A DNA stretch of 62,259 nucleotides, taken from NCBI GenBank assembly GCA_902776835.1, contig CACYRK010000014.1, positions 1 through 62,259 of the forward strand, written 5' to 3'. A program made the translations under genes and the position numbers. This DNA is from an uncultured Bacteroidales bacterium (GTDB lineage Bacteria; Bacteroidota; Bacteroidia; Bacteroidales; Muribaculaceae). Positions 8,314 to 17,456 of the stretch are shown one piece after another; within the stretch, counting starts at the first letter, position 1; the number at the start of each line of letters is the position of its first letter. The notes beneath the pieces were generated by a model. That model was not told where the DNA came from. It saw only the letters and a list, made by a program, of their open reading frames with translations, and did no database searches.

Positions 8314-8934
8314 ATGAAAAAATTAATCACACTCGCGATTTGCGGTTTGGTGGCACTTGGTGCTGCCGCGCAAGTAAGAATAGGCCTTAAGGCCGGAGGA
8401 CAGTATACCTACACTTGGGATACGGAGTTTGAGCGGTTGAAGATGCCCGGTTATGTGTTTGGATTGACAGCCGAATACAAAATCAATGACAGCAAGTGGA
8501 GTTTGGCTCCCGAGTTGCTGTTCTCGAGTTTTTACAATACGAATCACGAAAACTACTTGATTCTGCCGGAAGAATTAAACCTCGAGGCCTCAGATTTCCA
8601 TAATTCCACTTGCAATAATTACCTTCAGTTGCCAGTGCTTATGCGTTACAATGTCTCACCCAAAGTGGGTCTCGATATTGGTCCGCAAGTCAATTTGATG
8701 GTCTATGACAAGTCGACTATGGAGTATACACTTAATGGCACAAAACATACCCATAAAGGCAAGTTCGATAGCGAAAATAGAAGTTTTATCCTCGGCTTGG
8801 CTGCTGGTGTCACTTATAAACCCACTGACCACATCTTTGTGCAGGCTCGTTATGCCCTCGATTTGACCCACTCCTATGATTTCGGGTCGACAAAACTGGG
8901 CAGCGCTCACGTGAGTGTGGGCTATAACTTCTGA
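8314..8934 (+). CDS. PorT-like outer-membrane beta-barrel protein
   Basis: 206 residues. The signal peptide MKKLITLAICGLVALGAAAQ is followed at once by the first strand VRIGLKAGGQYTY. Further diagnostic segments are GLTAEYKI, SLAPELLFSS, NYLQLPVLMRYN, VGLDIGPQVNLMV and the C-terminal strand VSVGYNF. The whole mature protein is the eight-strand barrel, without extra domains. Function unknown; relatives act as small porins, scaffolds or secretion accessory proteins. A close relative broken by a stop codon lies directly downstream (9090-9722), so the pair arose by tandem duplication. Confidence 0.8.
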   Translation: MKKLITLAICGLVALGAAAQVRIGLKAGGQYTYTWDTEFERLKMPGYVFGLTAEYKINDSKWSLAPELLFSSFYNTNHENYLILPEELNLEASDFHNSTCNNYLQLPVLMRYNVSPKVGLDIGPQVNLMVYDKSTMEYTLNGTKHTHKGKFDSENRSFILGLAAGVTYKPTDHIFVQARYALDLTHSYDFGSTKLGSAHVSVGYNF

Positions 8935-9089
8935 GCGGCGTTTCAAAGATTGTCTCTCACGCTTTTCAATCGGCGACAACATACAGTCTTTGGACAGCAA
9001 CCGACATATTTACTTTCGGTGGACATAACTATAATACAAATAAAAAAATCATTTGCAATATTCATCCTAACAATTAATAAGAAACTGAT

Positions 9090-9722
9090 ATGAAACGGCT
9101 CACAGTATTTATCGGGACTATTGTAATAACTTTGCTCGGCGCTGTGGCACAATAGCCGTTTGGCGTTAAGGCCGGAGTGCAGTATTCCGATCAGATTGGT
9201 GCGGGAGAGCTTCCCGGTCACATGTTCACATATCTCGTCGGCTTGACCTATGAGCATCGTCTCGGCGCCGGCAAGTTGGCTATAGTCCCTGAACTGCTTT
9301 TCTCGTCTCAAGGCATTAAGTCGCATAACATGATAAAGGGTGGGGAGCGCGCCAACCCTTCGATAGAACCTGAGGACATAACAACGCACTTCACCTGCAA
9401 TTACCTCAACGTCCCTGTGATGCTGAGGTGTTATGTCAGCGAATCGATAGGCTTAGATTTCGGGCCACAGCTGGGTGTGAACGTTGCAAGCAGATACTCA
9501 AGTGATTACATCGATAAGAAGACAGGACGCCAGATGCATGAAGGCGCATCACATCGCAGTTACGTCAACAGTTTTGACGTTGGCATTGGTGCCGGTGTCA
9601 ACTACCGCTTGCCGGGGCACTTTTCCTTGCAGGCGCGCTACACGGCAGGTCTCATCCACGTAATCAAGGGCTATAGTTCCCACAACGGCTGCCTGAGTTT
9701 GAGCGTGGGCTATAACTTCTGA
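9090..9722 (+). pseudogene. PorT-like barrel gene interrupted by an in-frame TAG
   Basis: From the ATG at 9090 the frame encodes a complete signal peptide (MKRLTVFIGTIVITLLGAVAQ), then TAG at 9153-9155, then an intact barrel of about 188 residues in the same frame: FGVKAGVQYSD, LAIVPELLFSS, NYLNVPVMLRCY, IGLDFGPQLGVNV, ending LSVGYNF. The neighbouring paralogue shows the same layout without the stop. A single base change (for example AAG or CAG to TAG) explains it. As written, no exported product would form unless the stop is read through; restart at a GTG (9177) would lack the signal. Sequencing error is possible. Confidence 0.75.
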
Positions 9723-9730
9723 CGGCAGGA

Positions 9731-11929
9731 TTAACGGGCGGCGAACTGCTGCCACTGTGTGGCATACTTGTCGCGCAGGTGCCGCGAGATGGCCATCGCG
9801 TCGGGCGACGGGACGGCGGTGACGGGCGTGGTCGACAGCGGCCATGCCCGTTGCAACCCGCGTGTGGCGGCCTGGCGCGCCTCGTCGTCGACAGGTTGTC
9901 CTGTAGTGAAAGCCTGCAATGAGGCGTCGATATAGAGTTGCCAGCGGCGCGCGTAGTAGTCGCTGAGCAGGCCGCTCCAGTTGCGGCAGGCATAGTCATT
10001 GAGCGAGCCGCCCCACGTGGTGATGATGGTGCGCGCGTTGCGCTCGTAGTAGTCGCTCAACTCTGGTGTGTCACCCAGTGCGCGAGCCTGTTCCAGCCAG
10101 GCGCTCAGCGTGGCGTGGGGGTGCGCGGCGTTCAGCGTGTCGAGGTCGGCAAGCAAGTCCATCATCAGCATCGACTGCTCGGCGGCTCCGAATGCGTCGC
10201 CCTGCTCCACAGCCTGGTCAAAGGCCCGCTTGCAGTCGCCAAAAAGGTCGCCCAGCAGTTGCCGCCCCGTCCACACCAGGTCGACGGTCAGCGCGTCGGT
10301 CGCCGGGCCGTCGTGGTTCAGCAGCAGTTGCCAGGCCTCGAGCAACTTGGCCCGCTCGTAGCGCACCGCGCTGCCACTGCGCTCCTTGCCCAATTGCGGA
10401 TAGGAACATGGCAAGGGGCAACAGAAGTTGATGGGCGTCATCGTGAGCACCTGGTGATAGAGCACGTTCCACGCCTGTTGCACGTCGGCACTCGGGCGCC
10501 CGGCATGGCAGCGGGCCAGCACGGCCACCATGTGGTCGTCGTCGAGGCCGTCGTCCCACGCTTTGTGCATAATCAACTCATAAGGAAACTGTTGCACGTC
10601 GAGGCCCTCGAGCGTCGAGCCGATGCCCACCAGGTTGTCGCCACCGCTGAGCAGCGCGGCGTCGAGGCGCCGTGCCGCCTCTTTAACGTTGCCTGCCATG
10701 CCCGAGTTGCCGCCGAAGTTGCCCAAGTAGCACCACACGTAGGGCTGGCCGAAGAAACTGCTCAATTCCCGCCACATCTCCTTGAACTCACAGTAGTAGT
10801 CGAGCAGTGTCATGCGGCCCTGTGGCACGCCGCTCAGCATGGCCTGCACGCGCTCGGGAGTGTAATTCTCCTGCTCATAATAGAAAAACCACGCCATCTG
10901 CAGCCATTCGGCTTGCGGGTCGACGGCGGTGAGGCTCTCATAGATGTGCTTGGCAACACGGTTCAGGTAGTCGGGCTCGAAACTGGGCGGGTCAACCTCG
11001 TTAAAGGGGTCCACGCCGTAGATATGGTCGGTGCCGAACAGGCGCGTCTGCTCCTCGAGGAAACGGCGCTGGATAACGTCGTAAAGCGAGTCCTCGCTGT
11101 TGAGGAAGTAAGTGCGGTATTGCTCGTCGAAGCCGGCCCACGGCGAGAGTTGCTGGATGTCGGCCTGCGGAAACAGTTCGCGCAGTTGGCCCGGCACATG
11201 ACCGGCAAAGGCTGGCAGTACGGGGCGCATGTTCAGCGCTCGCTCGCGCTCCACGATGCGCTGTTGCAGTTCCACCTGGCCGTCGAGCCACTGCTTGGGC
11301 AGCGGGCCGCACCAGCCGTCGATGTTGGCCATGCGGTGCCACGGCAGGTACGACGGGCCGGTGAAATAGGAGCGCACTTGCTCGTCGGTCATCCCCAGCG
11401 AGGTCCACACACGGTACCACACCGCCTCCTGGCCTGTGATGGCCAGCGGCAGATTGATGCCGTTCAGCGCCATCCAGTCGATAAACCGCTCCCAGTCGCG
11501 CCATTGCCAATAAGTCATCGTGTAGCCGTAAGTGCAGTAGTTAAGGAAAAAGCGCTGGGGCATGCGCGCGCTCACACGCACCGTGTCGCGTACGTCGGGA
11601 AGCACGTCGGGCAACTCCACCGGCACATCGGCATACCACGACACCGTGGTGTGGCAATAGCGCCGCAAGTACTCATTCAGGCCCACAGCCATCGAGCCGG
11701 CATTGTTGCCTGCCACCACCACGCGCGAGCCCTCGCCCCACACCGAGCAAACGTCGGCCGCCGCCGGCATCAGGCGAAACTCCACCTTTTGTGCCAACTC
11801 AGGCGAGAGGCGCGCCGCAAGTCCCTCGGCCTGCCGCACATCATTACTTTGCCGCACCTCAGTGGCACCAGCCACAACGGCCCATATCATCAGCCACGCC
11901 ACCGTGGCAATCCTCAGTATTCTATTCAT
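9731..11929 (-). CDS. Alpha-N-acetylglucosaminidase, GH89 (NAGLU family)
   Basis: 732 residues from the ATG at 11929, which opens a signal peptide (MNRILRIATVAWLMIWAVVAGA). The NAGLU layout is seen: an N-terminal alpha/beta domain (about 24-110), a TIM barrel starting NYCTYGYTMTYWQWRDWERF, and an all-helical C-terminal domain. GVDPFNEVDPP places a probable acid/base Glu near residue 311, and GIGSTLEGLD a second probable catalytic Glu near 441; the strand YVWCYLGNFGGNSGM is also typical. The family cleaves terminal alpha-linked GlcNAc, as in mucin or heparan-type glycans. The frame continues upstream without a stop into a RhuM-type remnant ending at 12135, so a fused start is possible. Confidence 0.9.
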   Translation of the reverse strand: MNRILRIATVAWLMIWAVVAGATEVRQSNDVRQAEGLAARLSPELAQKVEFRLMPAAADVCSVWGEGSRVVVAGNNAGSMAVGLNEYLRRYCHTTVSWYADVPVELPDVLPDVRDTVRVSARMPQRFFLNYCTYGYTMTYWQWRDWERFIDWMALNGINLPLAITGQEAVWYRVWTSLGMTDEQVRSYFTGPSYLPWHRMANIDGWCGPLPKQWLDGQVELQQRIVERERALNMRPVLPAFAGHVPGQLRELFPQADIQQLSPWAGFDEQYRTYFLNSEDSLYDVIQRRFLEEQTRLFGTDHIYGVDPFNEVDPPSFEPDYLNRVAKHIYESLTAVDPQAEWLQMAWFFYYEQENYTPERVQAMLSGVPQGRMTLLDYYCEFKEMWRELSSFFGQPYVWCYLGNFGGNSGMAGNVKEAARRLDAALLSGGDNLVGIGSTLEGLDVQQFPYELIMHKAWDDGLDDDHMVAVLARCHAGRPSADVQQAWNVLYHQVLTMTPINFCCPLPCSYPQLGKERSGSAVRYERAKLLEAWQLLLNHDGPATDALTVDLVWTGRQLLGDLFGDCKRAFDQAVEQGDAFGAAEQSMLMMDLLADLDTLNAAHPHATLSAWLEQARALGDTPELSDYYERNARTIITTWGGSLNDYACRNWSGLLSDYYARRWQLYIDASLQAFTTGQPVDDEARQAATRGLQRAWPLSTTPVTAVPSPDAMAISRHLRDKYATQWQQFAAR

Positions 11930-12135
11930 AGCATTAATCACCTCTACCGCGATTTTTTTATCTAACCCGCCATCTTTGAATGCATTGCGAATGTGCATTG
12001 TGATGTTCTGGGGCGTCTTTTGAAACAGTTCAACCATTTGTGCTTGCGAGAGCAAAGCGGTGTCGTTCTCGAGGCGGACGTCGATTTGCGTCTGCCCGTC
12101 TTCAGTTTGATATATTTCTATGCCGTTTTCTGCCA
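11930..12135 (-). pseudogene. N-terminal remnant of a RhuM-family protein, in frame with GH89
   Basis: The codons from the ATG at 12135 down to the GH89 start encode about 69 residues beginning MAENGIEIYQTEDGQTQIDV and continuing LSQAQMVELFQ and HIRNAFKDGGLDKK. This is the N-terminal winged-helix-like segment of the virulence RhuM family, normally over 300 residues. Here the rest is missing and the frame runs directly into the GH89 signal peptide. Either it is a dead fragment carrying the leader and promoter of the GH89 gene, or translation from 12135 yields a fused N-terminus that would bury the signal peptide. RhuM genes often sit in mobile islands, suggesting an insertion or deletion event here. 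Confidence 0.65.
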
Positions 12136-12359
12136 TAATGCCGCTATTTGCACTTAACGATTGCAAAAGTAATCATTATTTCACGATTCGCCCAAAAACC
12201 ACAACCTAAAAAACGGGAAAAACAAGCCTTGCGGTTTTTATGGCCTCTATAGTGTCGATAGTTGCTATCGCTATCTGAAAATATGGTAAAATTTGGTACT
12301 TTACGAAAAAAGTGACTAAGAGTGTTGCACTACCTTTTTCGTTATTCAAAAAAAAATAT

Positions 12360-12367
12360 TACTTTTG
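12360..12367 (+). promoter_or_regulatory. -7 promoter box for the manA-araC-aroA run
   Basis: TACTTTTG fits TAnnTTTG 33 bases upstream of the ATG at 12401. A TTGC at 12325-12328 may be the -33 element, though spacing is long. Confidence 0.5.
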
Positions 12368-12400
12368 CAAAAATATCAACCTATTCGACGATATTCAGTG

Positions 12401-13366
12401 ATGCTACATCCGTATAAATTTCGGCCGATATTCAAAACGGTGCTCTGGGGTGGCGACAAACTCTCGCAGTTCAAGGGCGTGGACACGCAGTTGAGCAAGG
12501 TGGGCGAGAGTTGGGAGATTTCGGGCATCCCGGGCCGCGAGTCGATTGTGTGCGGTGGCGAGGACGACGGCCTCACGCTGCGCGAACTCATTGCACGCCA
12601 CGGTGCCGCCCTGGTGGGCGATGCTGTGCTGCGCCGTCACGGCACGGAGTTCCCGCTGCTGGTGAAATTTATCGACGCTCACGACGACCTCTCGATTCAG
12701 GTGCACCCCGACGACAAGTTGGCGCGCCGCCGTCATGGCACAGGAGGCAAGACCGAGATGTGGTACATCATCGACAGCGAGCCGCATTCGCACATCGGCG
12801 TGGGCCTGAACCGCGCCATCACGCCACGCGACCTCGACCGCATGGTGGCCGACGGCTCGATAGCCGATGCCATCGCGCAGCACGAGTCGCATGCCGACGA
12901 CGTGTTTTATCTGCCCGGAGGACGCATCCACACCATCGGCGCGGGTAACCTGCTGGCCGAGATTCAGCAAGCATGCGACATCACTTACCGCGTCTACGAC
13001 TTCGACCGACGCGACGCACGCGGCAACCCCCGCGAACTGCACACGCATCTGGCCAAAAACGCCATCGACTACACCGTGCACGACAGTTATGTGGCGCACT
13101 ACGACCGCGACGGCCAGGGCGAGACCACGCTGGTGCAGTGCGAGCACTTTGTTGTCACGCGCGCCATCGTCGACGGCCAGTTGACGCTCGCCATGCCGCA
13201 GTCGTTCATGATTGTGATGTGCATCGACGGCAACGTCACGCTCACCGACGATGCCGGTGGCACAACCACCATGCGGCGCGGCGAAACCATCTTGGTGCCG
13301 GCTTGTCGACGACAACTCATCGCCGACGGACAGGCCACACTGCTCACCACCTATTTGCCTGAGTGA
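12401..13366 (+). CDS. manA: Mannose-6-phosphate isomerase, class I
   Basis: 321 residues. It interconverts mannose-6-phosphate and fructose-6-phosphate, feeding GDP-mannose and mannose breakdown. Diagnostic segments are LWGGDKL and GESWEISGIPGRES near the N-terminus, the zinc-binding IQVHPDD, then KTEMWYIID, and VFYLPGGRIHTIGAGNLLAEIQQ with the second metal-site histidine, followed by DITYRVYDFDR. This is the short Bacteroidetes/Bacillus-type enzyme. It heads a same-strand run with an AraC-type regulator (30 bases downstream), aroA and a small membrane protein. Confidence 0.92.
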   Translation: MLHPYKFRPIFKTVLWGGDKLSQFKGVDTQLSKVGESWEISGIPGRESIVCGGEDDGLTLRELIARHGAALVGDAVLRRHGTEFPLLVKFIDAHDDLSIQVHPDDKLARRRHGTGGKTEMWYIIDSEPHSHIGVGLNRAITPRDLDRMVADGSIADAIAQHESHADDVFYLPGGRIHTIGAGNLLAEIQQACDITYRVYDFDRRDARGNPRELHTHLAKNAIDYTVHDSYVAHYDRDGQGETTLVQCEHFVVTRAIVDGQLTLAMPQSFMIVMCIDGNVTLTDDAGGTTTMRRGETILVPACRRQLIADGQATLLTTYLPE

Positions 13367-13395
13367 GCAACACTTCACGCTTTATTTTCGCAAAA

Positions 13396-14292
13396 ATGAA
13401 AAACAACAGCAAAATAACCGAAATATCGCTGGACGACGTCCCTCAGATGTCGACCAAGGCCAATTATTACGACGGCGAAATCTTTTTTGCCGACAATATC
13501 TCATCGATTCCGCAGGTGCTCGATAAGTTCAAACTGCGCTTCATCGCTTTTGTCTTCTGCACACATGGCGAGGTGACCCTGCACCTCGATTCCCGCGAGT
13601 ACACGCTTCATGCGCGCCACGCCATCATCATCGATTCGGCAAGCGTGGTGAGCGTGGTCAAGCCCAGCCCCGGATGCATGTGCAAGGTGTGTGCGTTCAA
13701 TCCTGAGTTGGGATTCAACTTTATGACCAAGGGCATCTTCGAGACCATGATGCAACTGCACCGCAATCCGCTGGTGAAGTTTACCAACGATGAGATTACG
13801 CTCATGCTGCGCTACTATGAGTTGGCTAAGTTCAAGATGGACAATCCCAGCCTGAACTATGGCAAGGGCACGATGGCGCAAATCCTAAAAGTCTACGTCT
13901 ACGACATGGTGAGTTGCATCACCAAGCACCTGGGACAGGACAACAACGAGATGATGCGCCAGGGCGACAAGTTGTATCGACGCTTCATCATGCTGCTCTC
14001 CGAGAACGCCAATGTGAAGCGCAGCGTCAACAGTTTCGCCACCGAACTGTGTGTGTCGCCAAAATACCTCACCAGCGTGTGCCGCGCCCACAGCGGCAAG
14101 ACGGCGGGCGAACTCGTCGCCATGAGCGTGGTGGGGCGCGTCAAGCAGTTGCTGCTGTTCAGCGACAAGTCGATCAAGGAGATTGCTGCCGAGATGCAGT
14201 TTAGCAACCTCTCTTTCTTCGGAAAATACGTGAAAAAACACCTGGGGCACTCGCCCAACAACTATCGCCGCATCAATGGCTACGGCAGGTGA
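13396..14292 (+). CDS. AraC-family transcriptional regulator
   Basis: 298 residues from the ATG at 13396; a GTG at 13363 overlapping the manA stop is an alternative start. The N-terminal 150 residues form a cupin-like sensing domain (IAFVFCTHGEVTLHLDSREYTL and DSASVVSV patterns). The C-terminal 100 residues contain the two helix-turn-helix motifs of AraC proteins: SVNSFATELCVSPKYLTSVC followed by KTAGELVAMSVVGRVKQLL, and then IKEIAAEMQFSNLSFFGKYV with the closing LGHSPNNYRR. The effector is unknown. Its last 17 bases overlap the start of aroA, implying co-transcription. Confidence 0.85.
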   Translation: MKNNSKITEISLDDVPQMSTKANYYDGEIFFADNISSIPQVLDKFKLRFIAFVFCTHGEVTLHLDSREYTLHARHAIIIDSASVVSVVKPSPGCMCKVCAFNPELGFNFMTKGIFETMMQLHRNPLVKFTNDEITLMLRYYELAKFKMDNPSLNYGKGTMAQILKVYVYDMVSCITKHLGQDNNEMMRQGDKLYRRFIMLLSENANVKRSVNSFATELCVSPKYLTSVCRAHSGKTAGELVAMSVVGRVKQLLLFSDKSIKEIAAEMQFSNLSFFGKYVKKHLGHSPNNYRRINGYGR

Positions 14293-15535
14293 CACCGCGC
14301 CGCGCCATGTGAGCGTGACGGCTCCCGCCAGCCCACGCGGCACCATAGCGCTGCCGGCTTCCAAGAGCCTGAGTGCGCGGGCTCTAATACTCGACGCGCT
14401 CACCCAGTCGCCCGGCGCGCTGCATAACCTTGCGGTGTGCGACGACACGCACGCCATGCTTCAAGCCCTACTTAGCAATCAGCCGCACATCGCGGTGGGA
14501 GGCGCCGGCACGGCCATGCGCTTTCTCACCGCCTATTTTTCGGCACAGGCCGGCCGGCGTGTCACGCTTGACGGCGACCAGCGCATGCGCTGCCGGCCCA
14601 TCGCGCCGTTGGTCGACGCCTTGCGTCAACTGGGGGCACACATCACCTACGCTGACCGCGAGGGCTTCCCGCCACTGCACATCGAGGGCTGCACGCTGCG
14701 CGGCACGCACATCGTCATGCCAGGCGACGTGAGTTCGCAGTTCATCAGCGCCCTGCTTATGATTGCGCCCACCATTGGAGGCATTACCTTGAAAATCACC
14801 GGCGATATCGTGTCGCGGCCTTACATCGACATGACGCTGGCCATGATGGCGCAGCGCGGCGTGAACGCACGATGGACGGGCAACGCCATCGTGGTGCCCG
14901 AGGGACAATACACTGCCATCGACTACACCGTCGAAGCCGATTGGAGCGCCGCCAGTTACTGGCTGGCCTGGCAGGCTCTGCTGCCGCAGGCACAACTCAC
15001 CCTGGCGGGGCTGCAACGCGACAGTCTGCAGGGCGACCAGCGGATGCTCGCACTGCTCGAGAACATGGGCATGAGCGCTCATTGGACCAACGGCGGGCTC
15101 ACCGTCGTCGCCGAGCGATGCGCGCAGTGCTGCTGCTCAACGTTTGCCGACCTCAGCGGCACGCCCGACCTCGCGCCCACACTCACCGTGATGCTTTGCC
15201 TGATGGGGCGCCCGTTCCGCATCACCGGGCTACGAACCCTGCACCTCAAGGAGAGCGACCGCATTGATGCCTTGTGCGCCGAGTTGCGCAAACTGGGCTA
15301 TCTCGTGAAAATCGAGGGTAACGACGCACTCGACTGGCACTTCGAGAGTTGTGAGCCCGAGCGCATGCCGCGCATCAGCACCCACGGCGACCACCGCTTG
15401 GCAATGGCGTTCTCGCTCGCCGCGGTGCGTTTCCCAGGCATCGTCATCGAGGATGCCGCAGTGGTCGAGAAGAGTTACCCCAACTATTGGAAACACCTGC
15501 AGCAAGCAGGCTTCGACATATCTTTTGTATTATGA
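14276..15535 (+). CDS. aroA: 3-phosphoshikimate 1-carboxyvinyltransferase (EPSP synthase)
   Basis: 419 residues, the usual size. It condenses shikimate-3-phosphate with phosphoenolpyruvate in the chorismate pathway. Motifs in order: LPASKSLSARALIL with the substrate-binding Lys-Ser, GAGTAMRFLTAYF, PGDVSSQFISALLM, LKESDRIDALCAEL, and DHRLAMAFSLA near the C-terminus. The start ATG at 14276 lies inside the end of the AraC gene, 17 bases of overlap; a later start would lose little because the family core begins about residue 12. The stop overlaps the ATG of the next gene (ATGA). Confidence 0.95.
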   Translation: MATAGDTAPRHVSVTAPASPRGTIALPASKSLSARALILDALTQSPGALHNLAVCDDTHAMLQALLSNQPHIAVGGAGTAMRFLTAYFSAQAGRRVTLDGDQRMRCRPIAPLVDALRQLGAHITYADREGFPPLHIEGCTLRGTHIVMPGDVSSQFISALLMIAPTIGGITLKITGDIVSRPYIDMTLAMMAQRGVNARWTGNAIVVPEGQYTAIDYTVEADWSAASYWLAWQALLPQAQLTLAGLQRDSLQGDQRMLALLENMGMSAHWTNGGLTVVAERCAQCCCSTFADLSGTPDLAPTLTVMLCLMGRPFRITGLRTLHLKESDRIDALCAELRKLGYLVKIEGNDALDWHFESCEPERMPRISTHGDHRLAMAFSLAAVRFPGIVIEDAAVVEKSYPNYWKHLQQAGFDISFVL

Positions 15536-15960
15536 AACCATCTCTGATTCTGCTATTTATACTCCTTGTGAGCGGCACAATACTCTACTTGCTCGACCGT
15601 CGGGGTAAGCGTGCTGGCGACACCGCCGAGACCGACGATGCCAACCCCGCCGCCGACCCTGACCCCGCGAAATGTGCCGATGAGTCATGCGTCGTATACG
15701 ACAATTGCCCCAGCCAGCAACTGCTCACCCAGGCTTGCAGCGACAAGATTGTGTACTACGACGATGAGGAACTTGACCGCTTTGCCGGACGCGCCGCAAC
15801 CGACTATGCCGAGGCCGAAATCGAGGAATTCCGCGACGTCCTCTACACCCTGCAGCACAGCGACTTGCTCGGCTGGCAGCACTCCATCGCACGCCGCGGC
15901 ATCACCCTCCCAACGCCCATCCACGACGAACTCCTGATGCTCCTCACCGAGCATCCCTAA
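15532..15960 (+). CDS. Small single-pass membrane protein, conserved hypothetical
   Basis: 142 residues starting at the ATG that overlaps the aroA stop (ATGA at 15532-15535). Residues 3-21 are one hydrophobic helix (SLILLFILLVSGTILYLL) followed by DRRGKR, placing the rest in the periplasm or anchoring it. A low-complexity Asp/Pro/Ala stretch (about 25-45) leads to a compact acidic C-terminal domain with IVYYDDEELDRFAG, IEEFRDVLYTL, and LLGWQHSIARRGITLPTPI. Proteins with this C-terminal pattern occur widely in Bacteroidales and are sometimes labelled phospholipase, but I see no catalytic motif and assign no function. Confidence 0.65.
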   Translation: MKPSLILLFILLVSGTILYLLDRRGKRAGDTAETDDANPAADPDPAKCADESCVVYDNCPSQQLLTQACSDKIVYYDDEELDRFAGRAATDYAEAEIEEFRDVLYTLQHSDLLGWQHSIARRGITLPTPIHDELLMLLTEHP

Positions 15961-16108
15961 CGTCGCACCACCCCAAATCACACCAAAAAATCAAGATTTG
16001 GGCAAAATCACAGATTGCCACCCTTCCGCTAAAAGCGTCAAGCCGGCCATTAATTCGTTGTGTATGCCGCGGTTGTGCCGCGGCCCAATCTCATTGCCTT
16101 GTAAGGAG

Positions 16109-16618
16109 TTATTTGTGCTTGCGGCGCAGGGTGATGAAGGTGTAGTCGTGGGCGTTGCGGTCGTCGGTGCGATGGTATTCGCGCTCCTCTTCTTCCCACT
16201 GCTCGTCGTCGATGACGGGGAAATAGGCGTCGCTGCCCTCGAAGCGGGCGTGAATCAGCGTGAGGTACAGCGTGTCGACACGGTCGATCGTCGCGCGGTA
16301 AATCTGCTCACCGCCAATGATAAACACCGGCTCGGGCATCGAGGCAAGTTCGAAAGCCTCCTCGGGCGAGTGTGCCACGACGGCACCCTCGGGCTGATAG
16401 TCGGGCTGGCGCGAAATCACAATGTTTTGGCGGCCGGGCAAGGCACCTTTAGGAAACGACTCAAAGGTGCGACGACCCATGATGATGCTGTGGCCCATGG
16501 TCAGCGTCTTGAAGTGCTTCAGGTCGGCCGGGAGGTGGCACAGCAGTTGGCCCTGGCGGCCTATGGCGTTGTCGGCTGCCACGGCGACGATGGCGGCGAT
16601 GTGCTTGTTGTTACTCAT
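16109..16618 (-). CDS. folA: Dihydrofolate reductase
   Basis: 169 residues from the ATG at 16618 (MSNNKHIAAIVAVA); an in-frame start at 16681 would overlap thyA and add 21 residues with no family counterpart. It reduces dihydrofolate to tetrahydrofolate with NADPH. Motifs: AADNAIGRQGQLLCHLPADL with the substrate-binding acidic residue, MGRRTFESFPKGALPGRQN for NADPH binding, and the conserved GGEQIYR. It follows thyA by 22 bases in the same direction: ThyA makes dihydrofolate and FolA regenerates tetrahydrofolate, a classic pairing. Confidence 0.95.
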   Translation of the reverse strand: MSNNKHIAAIVAVAADNAIGRQGQLLCHLPADLKHFKTLTMGHSIIMGRRTFESFPKGALPGRQNIVISRQPDYQPEGAVVAHSPEEAFELASMPEPVFIIGGEQIYRATIDRVDTLYLTLIHARFEGSDAYFPVIDDEQWEEEEREYHRTDDRNAHDYTFITLRRKHK

Positions 16619-16640
16619 GATGCTAAAGATAAAGTGATTG

Positions 16641-17435
16641 TTACACCGACACCACGCCCTTGATGGCAGGGTAGGGGTCATAGCCCTCGATGGTGAAGTC
16701 GTCGTATTCGTAATCGAAGATGCTGGTCACGCGCGGGTTAAGCGTCATGCGTGGCAGTGGGCGCGGTGTGCGGCTCAGTTGCTCGCGCACCTGGTCCATG
16801 TGGTTTAGGTAGATGTGCGCGTCGCCGAAGGTGTGGACAAACTCGCCCGGCTCCAGCCCGCTCACGTGGGCCACCATCATCAGCAACAGCGCGTAACTGG
16901 CGATGTTAAACGGCACGCCAAGAAACAGGTCGGCACTGCGTTGATACAATTGCAGGCTCAGCCGCCCGTCGGCCACATAGAATTGGAACAGCGTGTGGCA
17001 CGGCGGCAGTTTCATCGTCGGCACGTCGGCCACGTTCCACGCGCTCACAATCAGGCGGCGCGAGTCGGGCGTGTTGCGTATCATGTCGACCACCTGCGCT
17101 ATCTGGTCGATGGTGCCGCCATGGCCGTCGGGCCACGAGCGCCATTGGTGCCCGTACACTGGCCCGAGGTCGCCGTTTTCGTCGGCCCATTCGTTCCAAA
17201 TGCGCACGCCGTGCTCCTGCAGGTAGCGCACATTGGTGTCGCCCTTGAGGAACCACAGCAATTCGTAAATAATTGATTTCAGGTGTACTTTCTTGGTCGT
17301 CAGCAGCGGGAAGCCGTCGCGCAGGTCGCAGCGCAACTGATAGCCGAACACGCTCTTCGTGCCCGTGCCCGTGCGGTCGGTGCGCAACGTGCCGTGGTCC
17401 AGCACATGCTGCAGCAAGTCGAGATACTGTTTCAT
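16641..17435 (-). CDS. thyA: Thymidylate synthase
   Basis: 264 residues, exactly the usual bacterial length, from [12 protein letters not shown] at 17435 (an ATG two codons upstream exists). It methylates dUMP to dTMP using methylene-tetrahydrofolate. Motifs: [19 protein letters not shown], the folate-site [27 protein letters not shown], the active-site [12 protein letters not shown] with nucleophilic Cys, and [17 protein letters not shown] with the dUMP-binding Asn. The -7 box at 17464-17457 is the edge of a hairpin repeat. It forms an operon with folA. Confidence 0.97.
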   Translation of the reverse strand: MKQYLDLLQHVLDHGTLRTDRTGTGTKSVFGYQLRCDLRDGFPLLTTKKVHLKSIIYELLWFLKGDTNVRYLQEHGVRIWNEWADENGDLGPVYGHQWRSWPDGHGGTIDQIAQVVDMIRNTPDSRRLIVSAWNVADVPTMKLPPCHTLFQFYVADGRLSLQLYQRSADLFLGVPFNIASYALLLMMVAHVSGLEPGEFVHTFGDAHIYLNHMDQVREQLSRTPRPLPRMTLNPRVTSIFDYEYDDFTIEGYDPYPAIKGVVSV

Positions 17436-17456
17436 CGTCAATTAACTTTTCTGCTG

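Noticed and set aside
9938..11965. A 675-codon open frame on the plus strand opposite the GH89 gene
   Set aside because: Its translation is Val/Ala/His/Arg-rich with no family match. It is the antisense of a GC-rich gene that has clear GH89 motifs.
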